NCBI GenBank assembly: GCA_900312665.1
Contig: ONZQ02000002.1
Location: 1 to 64,000 of the forward strand
Reading direction: 5' to 3'
DNA length: 64,000 bases
From: Cephalotrichum gorgonifer
Lineage: Eukaryota; Ascomycota; Sordariomycetes; Microascales; Microascaceae
Position numbers and translations under genes: made by a program. The notes below the pieces were generated by a model, which saw only the letters and a program-made list of their open reading frames with translations, made no database searches and was not told where the DNA came from. Positions 20,850-32,567 of this stretch are shown here, one piece after another (positions within the stretch are counted from its first letter, which is position 1; the number at the start of each line of letters is the position of its first letter).

Positions 20850-23190
20850 ATGTGGTCCCGTCAGGTCCGGAATTTGACCCGGAAGCCTCTGTCACCCCAA
20901 CTCCTGCACAGAGCATACAACCCCGGTGTACGAGTAGTACTGCTGGCCCCGAATCGATCCCCTCCGCAATACCCTCGCCTCACGTGCCGCAAATATACGA
21001 TGGCACAAGCCCAAACGCAGGGAGACAGTTCCCTCCCGGTACATGACAGCCCAGACGAAAGCCTGGCGCCTACTTCCGAGCGGTTGGGGAAGCTGAGAGA
21101 TCTGATGAGGGAGCGGGGTGTGGATGTGTACGGTATGGCGCCCTACACCGAACACGGAAGTGGTTGATATTTCTGCGCTGGCTTATGCCTCGGCAATGTA
21201 CATGTTCTCCTGGAATCTGACTTGAACGGCTGTATAGTGATCCCATCCGAAGACTGCCATGCCTCGGAGTATATCGCGGGTTACCACGAGCGTCGTGCGT
21301 ACATCAGTAGATTCACTGGATCATCCGGGTGCGCTGTTGTCACTCATGACAAAGCCGTGTTAGCCACCGACGGCCGCTACTTCAACCAGGCCTCCAGTGA
21401 GCTCGATATCAACTGGAAACTGCTGAAGCAGGGCACCCAGGATGTACCTACATGGCAAGAGTGGGCCGCAACCGAGGCGGCTGGAGGCAAGACTGTGGCC
21501 GTTGATCCTTCCCTTATATCCGCATCCGCTGCCGAGAAGCTTTCGGAGAGAATCCAACGAGCTGGTGGCGCTGGGTTAAAAGCCCTGGAGGATAACCTCG
21601 TCGATCTCGTGTGGACGTCCGGTCGTCCGGACCCGCCGTCCAACCCCGTGGTCACTCTCTCTGATACATTCGCCGGGAAGGATGTAAAGACGAAACTCTC
21701 GGAGCTCCGACGAGAACTAGCTAAGAAGAGCTCTCTGGGCCTCATAGTATCCGAGCTCGACGAAGTGGCCTGGCTCTTCAACTTACGAGGGTCAGACATC
21801 CCCTATAACCCTGTCTTCTACTCCTACGCCATCGTTACTCCAGACTCTGCACTGATCTACGCTGGCAAAGGTGATCTTGGACCTGAAGTCTCCTCGCACC
21901 TGGAAGCGAATGGAGTAACAATCAAGCCGTACGCAGAAATCCTTACCGATATCAAGGGCCTATCCGAAAGAGCAAAACAAAACGAGCCCCGCGCGGGTGG
22001 CCAGCCCTCACAGTTCGTCATATCCAACAAAGCGTCATGGGCTCTGAAACTCGCCTTCGGGGAGGGCGGGTGTGTCGAAGAGATGCGCAGCCCGATTTGT
22101 GATGCGAAAGCCATCAAGAATGCGACGGAAATGGAGGGCATGAGGGCATGCCATGTAAGAGACGGCGTGGCACTTATTGAGTTCTTCGCCTGGCTAGAAG
22201 ACCAATTGGTCGTCCAGAAGACCACTCTAGACGAGGTTGCCGCGGCAGACAAGCTCCAAGAACTACGTGAACGCCAGCAGAACTTCGTGGGGCTGTCTTT
22301 CAACACTATATCATCCACTGGATCTAAGTGAGTCTACGTTTCCCCGTTAGGGGTTTATCTCCAGACCGTCGCACATACGGGTGCCCGCATCTACGGCGGT
22401 TCCACACATCGCTCAGTTCTAACGGACCTGTCTTTCCAGTGCGGCAGTCATTCACTACGGCCCGAAGCGTGGCGAGTGTTCTGTGATTGACCCTACCGCG
22501 ATATACCTTTGTGACTCAGGAGCGCAGTACCTGGATGGCACGACTGATACCACGCGGACTCTTCACTTTGGCCAACCGACTGACTTCGAGAGGCATGCCT
22601 ATACTCTTGTCTTGAAGGGCCACATCGCGCTCGATGCGGCCGTGTTCCCAAAGGGAACGACTGGATTTGCTCTGGATGCATTAGCCCGGCAGCATCTTTG
22701 GGTAAGCCAGCGGCCGGATATCAGTAAACCCCGCCCCTAACTATATTGCTAACTTGAGATACAGCGCGAGGGGTTGGATTATCGTCACGGTACTGGTCAC
22801 GGCGTGGGGTCCTACCTAAACGTCCACGAAGGCCCTATCGGTATTGGGACACGTATCCAGTATGCCGAGGTTGCTCTGTCTCCCGGAAATGTCGTGTCCA
22901 TAGAACCCGGGTACTACGAGGACGGCTCGTTTGGCGTGAGGCTTGAGAATCTTGCAATGGTGAGGGAGGTCCAGACTAGCCACTCCTTTGGAGATAAGCC
23001 CTACCTGGGCTTTGAGTATGTCACCATGGTCCCATTCTGCCGGAATCTTCTAGACCCGAGCTTGTTAGATGAGCCCGAGAAGGCCTGGCTCAATAAGTAT
23101 CACGCCGAGGTTCTCGCGAAGACGAGGGATTTGGTTCAGGACAATCCAATTGCTCTCTCTTGGCTAGAGAGGGAGACACAGCCGATCTAG
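20850..23190 (+). CDS. ampp: Xaa-Pro aminopeptidase P (M24B), possible dual start
   Basis: Four exons: 20850-21132, 21238-22327, 22440-22701, 22765-23190; 686 residues from the ATG at 20850 or 636 from the in-frame ATG at 21000. Aminopeptidase P removes an N-terminal residue in front of proline and uses two Mn ions. The creatinase N-domain (IPSEDCHASEYIAGYHERRA) is followed by the pita-bread catalytic domain. Visible metal ligands are D in LCDSGAQYLDGTTDTTRT, H in HGTGHGVGSYLNVHEGP, E in VVSIEPGYYEDGSFGVRLEN, and the second E of GVRLEN. The 50 residues between the two ATGs have about ten Arg/Lys and no acidic residue, like a mitochondrial presequence; 21000 would give the cytosolic form. The downstream gene converges only 27 bp away. 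Confidence 0.94.
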
Positions 23191-23217
23191 TTCAGGGGCA
23201 GCTGGCTACGCTATGCT

Positions 23218-23799
23218 CTAGAAGCGTGCAAAGGCTGCAAGCGCCATGGTCGTTGCAAATGTTAACCGAAACGCGAGCTTATCCCCGCTCTCGTTCCAAT
23301 GCGTCAAGCCTGAAATATATAGTATCCTCCGGAAAACCGGGTTGATGTTGAGGCCCCATTTTGCAGCTATCTGTGACCGGTTGAGTGATTGTTAAGTAAT
23401 GTCCATACTAGAGAGTACTTCTCGAGACCTACCCATAGGGCCAAGCCAATGAAGCCAGAAACCATGACTAGCGCCGGTGACAATATCCTGAGGATGATAC
23501 CCGCGCATAAACCTAGAGAGAGCCGCCTTGGTTTAGTGAGTGTCCGCGGGATACATGGTGGAAGTGCTGCTCAACTCACCCGCGAGACTGCCAGTTGCCA
23601 CCTGGTTTATTGTGCGGGGATTGGTCGGAAGGTGTCTTCTAGCATAGGGCGACTGAGCCGAAGTTGGGGGACCTTGGTCGCACTTCAAGGTCTGTCGTCT
23701 CGAGATGATAAAAGGGGCAGCGCCGAGGATCGAAAGTGCTCGGAACGCATTAATGCGTCCTGCTCCTCTAACAGGAAACCTTGAAAGCATTGACGCCAT
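23218..23799 (-). CDS. FUN14 family membrane protein
   Basis: Three exons: 23799-23580, 23512-23433, 23370-23218; CDS 453 nt, 150 residues. A basic N-terminal segment (LSRFPVRGAGRINAFRALS) with a short hydrophobic stretch is followed by two Gly-rich hydrophobic segments (GSLAGLCAGIILRILSPALV, VMVSGFIGLALW) and a C-terminal helix ending LTFATTMALAAFARF. This is the fungal FUN14 pattern, in which the end resembles (S/T)F(G/A)xTxALAAFAxF. FUN14 proteins (human FUNDC1) sit in the outer mitochondrial membrane and act in mitophagy or contact sites; the function in moulds is an inference. It is short, so a gene finder may miss it. It converges with AMPP with 27 bp between stop codons. Confidence 0.78.
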
Positions 23800-24204
23800 C
23801 TTCGATGATAATTGCCCTTGGGGGTAAGGAATAAGGCAAGCTTACGTTCGATGCGGTGTCGTGTAATTAGGGGTGGAGATTACTGCTTGTGCATGCGTTT
23901 TGGAGGAAATATCCATGGCTGGGGAGACGGGGACCGCAACGGGGATGTTCAGCACGGAAAAGACAAGTCATTCGGATATGACGTATGTACGGGTCATGGT
24001 AGCCGCTTAATACTTGTGTAAGAAAATGGTATTATTGTTATGGACCGCCAAAACATTCGATGCTCACTACTACAAAACCCAAGGGATATATATAACCATT
24101 ATCTCAATCAGTAAGGACAATGCGACCACTCCGTTCCCGCTGTTGATATAAGCAAGTCCCCAAACTCCGACTCCAACGATGCATTCATGATCACACAGCT
24201 CAAA
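23800..24204 (-). other. Intergenic, CENP-A 3' end and FUN14-like promoter
   Basis: Both flanking genes are on the minus strand. No ORF of note. The sequence is AT-richer at about 24020-24110. Confidence 0.5.
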
Positions 24205-24769
24205 CTAACCCATTCCCCCCCACACACCGCGTATTCTCCTCGCCAATTGAATATCTTTTTGCATGATTGTCACCCGTTTCGCATGTATCGCACATAGGTT
24301 GGTATCCTCGAATAGATGGACAAGGAACGCTTCTGCTGCTTCTTGTAGCGCCATGATAGCTTGGGACTGCCACCTCAGCTCTTCGTCTCGAGGGAGAAAT
24401 GACAGGGCGATCTCGCGGACCTTCAAAGTCAAGGAACAGGTTAGCGTTCTGGTGCGCGCCGGGGTCCCCGGGGGGGGGGGGCGTGTGAGTTCCGGTGTCG
24501 GGCTCGGACTTACCAGCCTTGCAAATGGAAGCTTGAGGAGTAGGAGCTTGGTACTGTTCTGATATTGCCTGATTTCCCGGAGCGCAACCGTTCCCGGTCG
24601 GTACCTCCTCTTCGTCTTGTATGGGACAGGGTCTCCAGCTTTGGAACAGTCAGAACAGAGGTCAGGGAGTGGTAGGTATAGCGGTCAACTTACGACGGAC
24701 CCCGCTTGTCCTCGAAGGTTTAGGGCTGGGATTGAGAGCTTTCCGCCCCTGCATAGATGGCCTAGGCAT
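24205..24769 (-). CDS. CSE4: Centromeric histone H3 variant (CENP-A)
   Basis: Three exons: 24769-24694, 24638-24514, 24420-24205; CDS 417 nt, 138 residues. The histone fold is diverged from canonical H3 exactly as in fungal CENP-A: ALREIRQYQNSTKLLLLKLP, FARLVREIALSF, a lengthened loop 1 (LPRDEELRWQSQAI), AEAFLVHLFEDTNLCAIHAK, and the C-terminal signature DIQLARRIRGVWGGMG, longer than the H3 ending. The N-terminal tail is about 45 residues, basic and proline-rich, with no match to the H3 ARTKQTARKS tail. It marks centromeric nucleosomes and seeds the kinetochore. The last intron contains a run of 12 G (24470-24481). It diverges from derlin, so the two share a 697 bp upstream region. Confidence 0.96.
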
Positions 24770-25466
24770 TGTTGCAGGGCCGACACGGTTCCAGCTAAGG
24801 ACAGGAGAGAGAGATGCGGTATTGTGGGGATTGTCGAAAGCGGTCGACACGTCAAGGAATAATCGGTTAGGTAGAGATACCACAAGGAACAATGCCGATT
24901 ATAGCTTTCGACGAACTCTGTACGAGGGTGAAGCGCAAAAATCGAGTGTCTCCATGGAAAAAGATGCGACAGAGGTGGGTAATTAAATGCGCTGGAGCTC
25001 GACCCTTGGACGTGACGGAGACGCGTCAGTAGCCAATGAGCTCCTTGCAGCTTCCCCAGCCCCGCGATTATAATTATTCAATTAACGCCCAAGATGACCT
25101 TGTCCGAAAGACCGTACGTCATAAATCGAGGGGATCGCTTCGCACTGTGTACGTATGCTCTCGCCCGAGCTTGCCGGAATCTGTAACAACAGGCTATGAT
25201 TATAGGTGGATGTTGCTCCAATCCGGAGTACTTATCGATAATGCACGCCAGCCGTGGGTGATGCTGTCATCACAGGAAGAAGACGCCACCTTACCATCCT
25301 CGCCAAAGGCCAGAATCGCACCCTCCATTTCCCGCGCCGCCAATATTCCCAATCACACAAATCGCCCACCAACATATATTGCGCCATTCGAGTCTCGATC
25401 CTCTCCCTTGTTTATTCGGTATCCTAAATCCCCATCAGATTCCATGCGTAATCCGCAGCCTTGGTC
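24770..25466. promoter_or_regulatory. Shared upstream region of CENP-A and derlin
   Basis: The two start codons face away from each other across 697 bp. The interval has a 147-codon frame on the plus strand (25036-25479) that runs past the derlin start and resembles nothing I recognise, so I treat it as non-coding. Core promoter elements are not distinct enough to name. Confidence 0.5.
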
Positions 25467-26283
25467 ATGGATCCAATGATGGGAGATGGGGGGAGACTCC
25501 CACTGGAGGCGTGGTTTTGGGAAATGCCGATCTGTACTAGATGGTGGACGGCAGCCACTCTGCTCACCAGCGCCTTGGTGCAGTGCCAGATAGTCACACC
25601 TTTCCAGCTGTTTTACAGTTTCCGGGCGGTTTTCCACAAATACCAGGTTCGTTCGGGAGTTGATTCGTGGAGATAAACATTCTGGACGTTAGGCGCTGAC
25701 TAGCCCGTTTGCTTCATAGTACTGGCGTCTACTCACGACGTTTCTCTACTTCGGACCGTTCTCCCTCGACTTACTATTCCATATTTACTTCCTTCAACGA
25801 TACGCGCGTCTCCTAGAAGAGTCGTCCGGCCGCTCTCCCGCCAAGTTCTCGTGGCTACTTCTGTATGCGACTGGTAGCCTGCTACTGATGTCGCCGATGG
25901 TCTCGATGCCCTTTTTGGGGCACCCCCTGTCTTCGACGTTGGTCTACATCTGGTCTCGACGGAACCCGGACACGCGTCTCAGCTTCTTGGGCCTCCTGGT
26001 CTTCACCGCTCCTTACCTCCCGTGGGTCCTAATGGGATTCAGCCTTGTGTTACACGGCACTATACCGAAGGACGAGATGATGGGCGTGCTGATCGGCCAC
26101 TTTTGGTATTTCTTCAACGACGTTTATCCCCCGCTCCACAATGGCTCACGACCACTGGACCCGCCCTCCTGGTGGAGGAGGTTGTTTGAGGGACGACCGG
26201 CCGAGGATGATACCGTAAACGAGATCGACCACGAGTTTGTGGTAGCAGGTGGCCCGGATGTGATTCCAGGGGAAATGAGGTGA
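25467..26283 (+). CDS. DER1: Derlin (ER-associated degradation channel protein)
   Basis: Two exons, 25467-25646 and 25720-26283; CDS 744 nt, 247 residues. It is a rhomboid pseudoprotease of the Derlin family: WFWEMPICTRWWTAATLLTS, FQLFYSFRAVFHKYQYWRLL, TTFLYFGPFSLDLLFHIYF, and the family signature SRRNPDTRLSFLGLLVF. About six hydrophobic segments are present. Derlins work with the Hrd1 ligase and Cdc48 to move misfolded proteins out of the ER. The first codons (MDPMMGDGGRLPLEAW) precede the conserved helix. The donor is gttcgt, a weaker form, but the junction HKYQ/YWRLL matches the family. Confidence 0.94.
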
Positions 26284-27391
26284 CGCTGCCACGCAGGCGA
26301 AGCAGTTTCTCGCCACCAGCGAGGTTTGCCTATCATTTTCCCATCGGTCTCCATTGTGAGACGTATCGATATCGTCGGCAGCATTTCACGAAAGTTTTAG
26401 TTTCATAGAGGTTAACCGCCGGGCCCAACGTCACAGCGCCGCGAGGATTTATCGACTCCCGTTCGGTTCCGCACCCCTTCCCCCTCGCCTCTCGGTGAAC
26501 TGGTTGGTCCGAGTCTACGCGGCCGTGTGATGTCTTCCTTAAAGCCAGGGAGAACAGCAATATGGACCAAGGGTGGGTGGGGTTCACACTGGCCCTTCTC
26601 GGGCCTGTGCCGGGCGGGGGAAAGCATTCATGACCGCGTTCGCTTCCTTGTTTGTTCGTCGTTGATATCATGGGCCTTACGACACAGAGGTTGGGATATT
26701 CGAGTACATAGTGTATCATTACTAGTATTATGTAATGCCGATTTGGGAGGAGGCGGGGTACGAGCCAATGACCAAGCGTATCAATGTCATCATCGTCAGC
26801 ATCAATTGGGAAGGAGTGAGGTATGGATATTAGCTTATGTATTGTATCTGGAGCTCCAAGGCCTTCTTGTCAAATAGAAGGTGTCTCACTTATGCCCAGT
26901 GTCCATACGTGCTTAAGTATGTCTAGGGATATGGCGTTATTCCATCTTTCCTTGACTCTACAGTAGTCTGTGGGGGAAAGGCTCTTACTCACTGTGCAGC
27001 CACGCAGAGAGATGTCTACTAGTATGCTGCCATCCACCCAGATGCCTGCTGTTCCATCGATGGCGACCAGCAGTACATTTGGAAAGAAGTATACAAAATA
27101 CGAGAAAAGGGGGGGTAGCAGTTTGACGAGAACCCGACAAATCCCTGTATATGGATATTGGAGCTTGGGATTGCGTAGTTTTGCGGGTACCTTAGACGCG
27201 AAATATCTATGTGGAGTGACTTGCGGGTGTGTAAAACGTGAACTGCGGAGCCGTCAACCAGACTACTTATATAATCCCTCGGCCGTCCACCCCTCGTTCT
27301 CCAATCTTTCGGCCTAAATCTCGCGAGACTCGTCAACAAGCGTGTCAGTTCAAACGTCCTCAAAGCCTCTGAGATCACCGCCACCGCAAGA
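26284..27391 (+). other. Intergenic, derlin to ADI1
   Basis: About 1.1 kb with only short frames of unremarkable composition (for example 26333-26719 minus, 26970-27317 plus). I see no protein family, RNA gene or mobile element. The last 100 bp are the ADI1 leader. Confidence 0.5.
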
Positions 27392-28107
27392 ATGAGAGCC
27401 TATATCTACGATGATCTACCGGTGAGTTGCTCACTGCTGACTCCCGTTCACATCATGGGGTCCCGTGGGCTAATGCGCCATGGCCTCGTAGGGCGATCAG
27501 CGCCAAGCCCACGACTCGGGTCGTGAGGTCGAGGAAAAGACCCTGGAGCAGCTTGGCGTGAAGCATTACTTCATAGAGACTATTGATGGCGTGGACGAGT
27601 TGGCGACAGCCCGAGGCTACAAGAACCGCGATCAAGTGACGATTTCGCCAGAGGCAATGGGTGCCGTGTACGAGGACAAGGTAAAGATGTTCTTTGATGA
27701 GCATATTCATGAGGACGAGGAGATTAGGTACGTCCGAGATGGTCGTGGCTACTTCGACGTCCGAGGTCCAAGCGACGAATGGGTGCGAATTAGCCTCGAG
27801 AAGGTAAGTCCTAACAGGGTGTCTTTCTTTTTATATACCGGTGACTTGTCTAACCGACAGGTAGAATGATCTCCTCATCCTCCCCGCGGGAATTTACCAC
27901 CGGTTCACGACAGATGAAAACAATGTGAGTGCTGGATTGTTGAACCTCCTGCTTTAGGTCTGGCCCACTTACCAACTACTTCTTACACAGTATATTGTTG
28001 CCATGCGGTTATTCAAGGACGGGCCCAAATGGACGCCCTTGAACAGAAGCACCGATGTGGATGCGAATCCTCATCGCAAGAACTACGTGGACGAGTATCT
28101 CAAATAA
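27392..28107 (+). CDS. ADI1: Acireductone dioxygenase (methionine salvage)
   Basis: Four exons: 27392-27421, 27492-27803, 27865-27924, 27991-28107; CDS 519 nt, 172 residues, the normal length. This cupin enzyme oxidises acireductone in the methionine salvage pathway; with Fe it gives the methionine precursor keto acid, with Ni a different product. The metal site is visible: FFDEHIHEDEEIRYV supplies two His and a Glu (HxHxxxE), and LPAGIYHRFTTDENN supplies the third His. The first exon holds only ten codons (MRAYIYDDLP). All junctions are phase 0. Confidence 0.95.
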
Positions 28108-28786
28108 GTCACGGATAGCATCGAGTGTGGGGGGTGGCTTTTCAGTTACCGCTAGACCTGGGGGTGAAGAATGAGAGTCCTATTACTCAGAGGGATTGAC
28201 TGATGTTGAACGACGAATTCCACCCAGCGGGGATACGAATAATACAAGCACGACATTTTATTATTATTAGTGAGTTGCGTTGAGACTACATGTAGGCTCA
28301 GGGGTGAGATGGGGGATGGTGGGGTTGACTCTATTCATCATGCAAGCATTAGATATTTTCTAGGAATCAGCCGTCATCCAATGGTGGTCATTATCTAATA
28401 TCCGAAACCCCGCGATAATCGGTTAATACCTGTACTCGCATTTTATCTGAACATGGCGCTTCCGCGTTCCTATGCTCCTAGTTAGGCGATTACTCTTTGC
28501 ACCGCTGTGAGTTGCCATTTCAACCGCACCGCAACGGCCCGTTTGCCGACGAGGTCCACTTCAACCCCGGTCGGCACCTACTCGCACTCAACATACTCGC
28601 ACGTTAGACTCCCTGGTCCTCATTGCACCCCCCACCCCCGCAATCCGCAATCCACAATTCACGACATCCATACGCAGTGCGTGCCCCAGCTGGACATGCG
28701 ACAGCATCAAGCCCGGCGTCCACTCAATCCTTAGAAGACTGTAACTGCTAGTTGAATCTTGTTCACCCTGGGCATCCTCTCGCGCA
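28108..28786 (+). other. Intergenic, ADI1 to SDR
   Basis: No gene visible. Short overlapping plus-strand frames from 28507 onward are low-complexity (Pro/Thr/Arg) and do not resemble a family. Confidence 0.5.
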
Positions 28787-29974
28787 ATGGAACGCCTCAG
28801 CAGCCATCAAGAGCAGTCTCCACGCTCTGCGGACACCATCCCGAAGCCGAAGCTCCAACTGCCGTCAAGTTGCGACCCCCCCTCGCCGACTGGCCCCAAG
28901 AAACAACTTGTGTGGATTGTGCGTTCCCGCCCACCCATGACGAGTGAAGTGTCATATGTGAGGCGGAGATGAAGGTTGACTACTGGAATCTCCGGGGAAA
29001 GCTTAGGTGCTAACGCTGGATGTGTCTTGTCTCAGATATTCGGAGGAACCGGGCATATGGGGCGGTCGTTGGTCAAGAGCGCTCTGACGCATGGCGACCG
29101 GGTTACATCCGTCGGGAAGGTGTTCGAGTCGGGCCCGGAGCACACGGTCGGCAGGCAGGAAAACTTCCTGGGGACGCTATGTGATGTGAGGGCGAGGGAT
29201 TCGGTCGACCAGGTGGTGCGCCGCACCCTGGACCACTTCGGCCGGATTGACGTGATTGCCAACTGTTCCGGGTACGGAGTCATCGGCGCGTGCGAGGACC
29301 AGGACGAGTACGAGGTTCGAAACCAGTTCGAGACGAATTTCATGGGGACACTCCATATCATACAGTCCAGCCTACCTTACTTTCGGCAGCAGAACGCTGG
29401 ACGCTACTTGATCTTTAGCTCAACGTCGGGCGCACTGGGAGTCCCAGGTCTCGGCCCGTACTGCGCCACCAAGTACGCGGTCGAAGGCCTGATCGAGGCT
29501 ATGCTGTACGAGACCGACTCGTTCAATGTCAAAGCGACCCTCGTCGAGCCCGGGTTTGTTCGGAGGGACGAACCGGACTCGATTACGAACCCTCTCCCCA
29601 CCTGGGGCCATTTCTTAATTACACCAGCTAGTGATGCGTACGGGCAAGCATCATCGCCCGCACTTCACGCGAAACGAATGGTCCAGTGGCTCGGGGATAG
29701 GCAGCCGACGAGTGCTGTGAAGTCTGCTGAGCTAGTTTGGCAGCTCGCGCACTGCTCCTACCCGCCCTTGAGGCTGCTTCTGGGAAGTTACGCCATCGAG
29801 AGCATACGAGACAGGCTCCGTTCAGTGACCGAAGAACTGGAGGATTGGAAACACCTGAACTTCCCTGCCGGGCCTGAAGCTGGCGAAGCTGGAGAGGCTG
29901 TTAAAGATGACAAGGATATGGCGAAACAGGACCGGGATGATGAGAGCCAGGACTCTGGACCGGAGAACTCATGA
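28787..29974 (+). CDS. Short-chain dehydrogenase/reductase with unusual nucleotide motif
   Basis: Two exons, 28787-28918 and 29036-29974; CDS 1071 nt, 356 residues. The first 40 residues are Pro/Ser-rich, then the first beta strand (KKQLVWI) joins the Rossmann loop IFGGTGHMGRSLVKSALTHG. Later elements are classical SDR: CDVRARDSVDQVV, ANCSGYGVIGACED, IFSSTSGALG and the catalytic YCATK (YxxxK) followed by YAVEGLIEAM. The loop reads GGTGHMG, like extended SDRs, in place of TGxxxGxG. The C-terminus is a charged, acidic tail (about 35 residues after HLNFPAGP). The substrate cannot be told from sequence. A gctaac branch site sits 26 bp before the acceptor. Confidence 0.85.
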
Positions 29975-31168
29975 GTTTGATTACCACCCGATTTTCATCT
30001 CCATGGGACTTTCGCTTCACCGAGAGCATGTCAGTTTGCCCAGGTAGGGGATTCGTTGGGGCAGCTGGGAAAGGATTCGGAAGGTACCCCCCCACCAAAC
30101 CCCTTCTTGGAAGAAAAAAAAACCTTGCTGGCTTATGTCTATGTACATGGGAGAATTGCCACATGGAGACATGGGAAGGGCTGACGCCGCCCGCCACGGA
30201 CTAATGAGGAGGCTCGGGGGTGGTAGCTTCCGATGGACTGGAATGTGGCGGGCTAAGTAAAGTTGACTTTCAGAGCCTTGGAGCGCGCAGAGTCACGGGT
30301 CTCTTTGTAGGGGAACCTTGACAGAATGGGGCGCATGTCCATTCGGTGTATATATTAAGGAGGGCAATGTATAATATTAGTTGTCGGAGCGAGTCGCGGT
30401 GGGTTGTTGGCGGGGTGGCATCAACACGTTCAAACGAATCAGGCCGGGAGACAATTGATGCGCTTTAGATATGCAATCGTCAAGAATAATCGATCAATCT
30501 TCGCAAGTGGGTAATTATTATGGCGTTCGCGGGGATCCCGGATATTCATGGAATACAACCACACGGAGAGAATATTAAGAGTCTTCCACCGTGCTACTAC
30601 CGTACGCATTATTACTGTACTTTAGTAATGTAATAATACTTCGGATTACGAGTCCTTCTCCTGTCCGTGCCACTCCTCCAAGTTAGAAAAGGGGCAAAAA
30701 GCGTGGTCAAACAGCCCCAGCCCCAAATCGGTGCAAGATTGGCGGTACTACCGCTGAAACGTACCTTTTTAGTGTTAGCGCGCCTGCACCATCAAGCCAG
30801 CGAAGCCAGATTATCCATCCATAGCCCTGGGATCTCTTATGATTGCAACCGAACTTTCGGACTGAAATAAATCTCTTCCGTTCCGGCCAACAAATCAACC
30901 CCTTTCTTTTTTCCTTCACTTGGACGAGTACAGCACCCCCCGACCCGACTCGACGAACTTCAACGTCCGACTCGCCCAGCTTTCCACGGCAGAGAAGGGA
31001 AGCAACAAAAATCCGTGAGCGATCCATGTGACGAGCGAACTTAACACTTTGTCTTGTTTTATCGACTCTCCACGAGCGATCTCATCTCGCCGCGCTTTGC
31101 TGCCATCGTCCCGACTTTCTCGATCAACATCCCCATTCCCCCGGTCGCTCGCTTTTAAATCTTACACA
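29975..31168 (+). other. Intergenic, SDR to GDP-mannose transporter
   Basis: No gene supported. The last 300 bp (about 30880-31168) are C/T-rich with repeated cgactc and ctttc words and probably form the promoter and leader of the transporter gene. Confidence 0.5.
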
Positions 31169-32567
31169 ATGTCGGATAAGAAGATCGAAGACCTCGAGGG
31201 CCGCCTCTCGGACGCCAACTTCCGAGGCGATGAGAAGGACGCCTTCATCTCGCCCAGGGAGAAGAGGCAGACGCCTAGCTTCGCCCTGTCCAACATCGAC
31301 AACAGCCCGGGCTTGTCCATTCTAGCCTACTGCATGTCGTCGATCAGCATGACCGTCGTCAACAAATACGTCGTGTCAGGAGACGCCTGGAACCTCAACC
31401 TTTTCTATCTGGCTGTCCAGGTTAGCACCGACCTATACACTGCCCATCCCCGTGCGGACTGGGCCGATTTGCTAACTGAACGATACAGGCCATCGTCTGT
31501 ACCTTGGCGATCACGCTCTGCAAGAACGTCGGCTTGATCAGGAACCTCGCTCCGTTCGACGGAGAGAAGGCGAAGAAGTGTACGTATCACGGCCCTTTCC
31601 CCTGCGACCTGCGCCTGTGCCTGTGATGGCCAAAGGTCATTGGCTAACCTGCTGGCGTAGGGTTCCCGATATCTGTTCTCCTCGTCGGAATGATCTACAC
31701 GAGCACCAAGGCCCTCCAGTTCCTCTCCGTCCCGGTATACACCATCTTCAAGAACCTGACCATCATTGTCATCGCCTATGGCGAGGTCCTATGGTTTGGC
31801 GGCAGCGTCACTCCCCTTGCGCTCCTTTCTTTCGGCCTCATGGTGCTGAGCTCCGTTGTAGCCGCGTGGGCAGATATCCAGAGCGCTCTCAGTGGCGACG
31901 GCCTCACTGGAGACGCCGTGGTCGCCATGTCCACGCTGAACGCCGGATACGCGTGGATGGGGCTCAACGTTTTCTGCACGGCCTCGTATGTGTTGGCCAT
32001 GAAGAAGGTCATCAAGAAGATGAACTTCAAGGACTGGGATAGTGAGTTGAAACCCACCCCATCTGGCGCCTTCGTGGCGGCGTGTAGACCTGATTAGTTC
32101 GCGGAGTGCTGACATGCAATTATCTAGCCATGTACTACAACAACATGCTCACGATCCCCGTGCTCATCGTCCTCTCTCTGCTAGCGGAAGACTGGTCTGG
32201 CCCTAACCTGGAGCGCAACTTCCCCAAGGAGTCGAGGAACAGCCTCTTCATCGGAATGGTATACTCGGGTCTCGCGGCCATCTTCATTTCGTACTGCTCG
32301 GCGTGGTGCATCCGTGTTACGTCGTCGACGACCTATTCCATGGTTGGAGCGCTCAACAAGCTTCCTCTTGCCATCAGCGGGCTGATCTTCTTCTCGGCGC
32401 CTATCACTGTTGGTAGCGTCTCAGCCATCTTCCTCGGATTCGTCAGCGGCCTTGTGTACGCCTGGGCTCGAGTCCGGCAGTCCGCAGTGGGCCAGACGGT
32501 GCTCCCCACAAAGCAGCCCACCATGAGCGCTAGCTCCCAGAGCAACCGGGATGCGGCCAACTCTTGA
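31169..32567 (+). CDS. VRG4: GDP-mannose transporter (Golgi, Vrg4 type)
   Basis: Four exons: 31169-31420, 31489-31579, 31661-32041, 32128-32567; CDS 1164 nt, 387 residues. It is a nucleotide-sugar antiporter of the DMT superfamily that exchanges GDP-mannose for GMP in the Golgi and feeds protein and lipid mannosylation. Around ten hydrophobic segments are present. The family signature is visible: the FKNLTIIVIAYGEVLWFGG segment and the GALNKLP motif in TTYSMVGALNKLPLAISGLI, which binds the GDP moiety. The N-terminal cytosolic stretch (about 45 residues) is charged. The C-terminus is Ser/Gln-rich. Confidence 0.96.

Noticed and set aside
25036..25479. 147-codon plus-strand frame upstream of derlin
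   Set aside because: Starts in the CENP-A/derlin spacer, overlaps the derlin start in another frame, and resembles no family.
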